64,000 bases of DNA from Peromyscus leucopus. Its lineage: Eukaryota > Chordata > Mammalia > Rodentia > Cricetidae. Shown piece after piece: positions 63,060 to 64,000 of the stretch (positions are counted from its first letter, which is position 1; each line of letters opens with the position of its first letter). The DNA is taken from positions 872,001 through 936,000 of the forward strand of contig NC_051069.1 in assembly GCF_004664715.2 (NCBI RefSeq). The letters are read 5' to 3'. The notes beneath the pieces were generated by a model that was given only the letters and a program-made list of their open reading frames with translations, searched no databases and had not been told where the DNA came from. Made by a program: the position numbers and the translations under genes.

Positions 63060-63405
63060 GTGGTTCTGTGTGTGTGTGCATGTATGTGTATGTGTGAGTG
63101 TGTGCATACACATGGAGGCCAGGGAGGCCTTGGGTGTGATTGCTCAGGTGACACCCACCTTTCTTTTGACTCTGGGGTCTCTCACTGGCTTGGGATTCAC
63201 CAAGCCTGGCCAGCAAACTCCAGGGCTCCGCTTGCCTCTGCCTCTCCGGCACTGGGATTACAAGCGCAGGCCATCATCACCATCATGATACTCAGGGTTT
63301 TTTTTTTTTTATGTTCTGAATTACTCTTTTAAGGAATCCTGAGTGTTGAACTCAGGCCCTCATGCTTGTGTGACAGGCACTTTACTGATGAAGACAACAA
63401 AATTC
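63060..63405 (-). mobile_element. B4 SINE, interrupted
   Basis: A GT-rich tail side leads to 'gactctggggtctctcactg', 'ctctccggcactgggattac' and ID-like 'tgttgaactcaggccctcat'. A T run with extra unrelated sequence at 63299-63333 separates the halves. Confidence 0.6.
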
Positions 63406-64000
63406 TGGCCTTCCCTCTGGCCCTTCAGGCATGCCCTCTAGGGGTAAACATGTTGTCATTTGAAGTTTTAACTTATTCCGTATTAGCCTGGCAGTGGCCT
63501 CCCTCTGACTGGACAGCCACAGCATCACACTCAGGGGGATTACTTTTTGGTTCCCAGCTCACTTCTTACTTCCTGGACTTGCTCAAAGGCGCACTGAGGT
63601 TCTCCAGCTTCCCACCTCCCTCTTCGTTGCTGTGTTAACTAAGTCGTTATGATAAAGTGGAATTATCCACACACATCAAATGAGTCCCCCGAACTCCGAT
63701 GCCAGGCACCACGCTGCAGGCTTGGGCATCACTGTCCTAGGAAAGGAAGCTGCAGAAGATTTATGATGGTGTGGCTGCCTTTCCTCAGAGCCAGGATGCC
63801 TGCCCTCTGTGTGCCTGGCAAGGCCGCTGGGAGTTAGCGAGGAGAAGCAGGGATGCATGCACCAGGCTTACGTGACTAATCATGCTCCCTGGTCATGTGT
63901 GATGGCCCAGAGAGAGGACACATCTCCATCTGGCATGGGTTTTGAGCTCTGCCAAGAGCTGCGTCTTTGTTCCCACACACATGCCCATTGATCTCACTAA
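63406..64000. other. Unique sequence to window end
   Basis: No repeat body or exon recognised in this interval. Confidence 0.3.

Noticed and set aside
1..64000. CRISPR array, prophage, operon or bacterial defence system
   Set aside because: The sequence is mammalian. The tandem repeats are micro- or minisatellites without spacer diversity, and there are no bacterial gene layouts.
1..64000. LINE-1 open reading frame remnants
   Set aside because: No recognisable LINE-1 coding segment or 3' end was found by reading. A library search would be decisive.

Overview
This window is mammalian nuclear DNA from a muroid rodent, most likely a cricetid (hamster, vole or deer-mouse group). The evidence is dense rodent SINEs: B1, B2/B3, B4 and ID. 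Many B1 copies carry the 'gtgcctgtcctgg' or 'acaggctccaaagc' variant that I associate with cricetids, and several hold expanded GGC triplets. There are also rodent-type solo LTRs, rodent non-autonomous DNA-transposon-like repeats and old eutherian repeats (MIR-like, MaLR-like). No bacterial or viral gene organisation is present. I recognised no LINE-1 body, which fits a gene-associated, SINE-rich compartment.

Protein-coding content: I find no complete gene and no exon with a recognisable protein. The many short open frames come from microsatellites, SINE antisense strands or GC-rich sequence. The one good gene signal is a CpG island at about 26640-27215 with tandem GC boxes, a likely TATA-less start region and a strong splice donor (exon end at 26918). 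This looks like the promoter and non-coding first exon of a plus-strand gene. If so, about 1-26.6 kb is upstream sequence and about 26.9-64 kb is (part of) a large first intron. The gene cannot be named from this window.

Layout. 0-5.9 kb: a gamma-ERV-like solo LTR, a strong CTCF-type motif, SINEs and a MaLR-like LTR. 5.9-14.3 kb: SINEs, an AT-rich homeodomain-motif block (6.48-6.84 kb), an old DNA transposon, and two rodent repeats. 14.3-25.6 kb: a run of three same-strand B2/B3 elements, GGC-expanded B1s, a 113-bp direct duplication, a B4 carrying a 28-bp VNTR and a nested ID element, an (AACC)33 array, a B1 nested in a B2/B3, and a 17-bp minisatellite. 25.6-27.3 kb: the CpG island. 27.3-64 kb: SINEs separated by several motif-rich unique blocks (34.4, 36.8, 45.1, 60.9 kb), a 414-bp CA-rich array grown from a B3 tail, a 21-24-bp minisatellite at 47.05-47.29 kb, and a B2 with an intact 11-bp target duplication and a 172-bp pyrimidine tail.

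The genes do not act as a system here. The story is one of promoter, candidate regulatory blocks and layered retrotransposition. I saw no convincing previously undescribed biological system. The most notable sequence phenomena are recurrent triplet expansion at one fixed site inside separate B1 copies, and repeat arrays seeded by SINE tails. Repeat family names are from memory of consensus sequences, not from a search.
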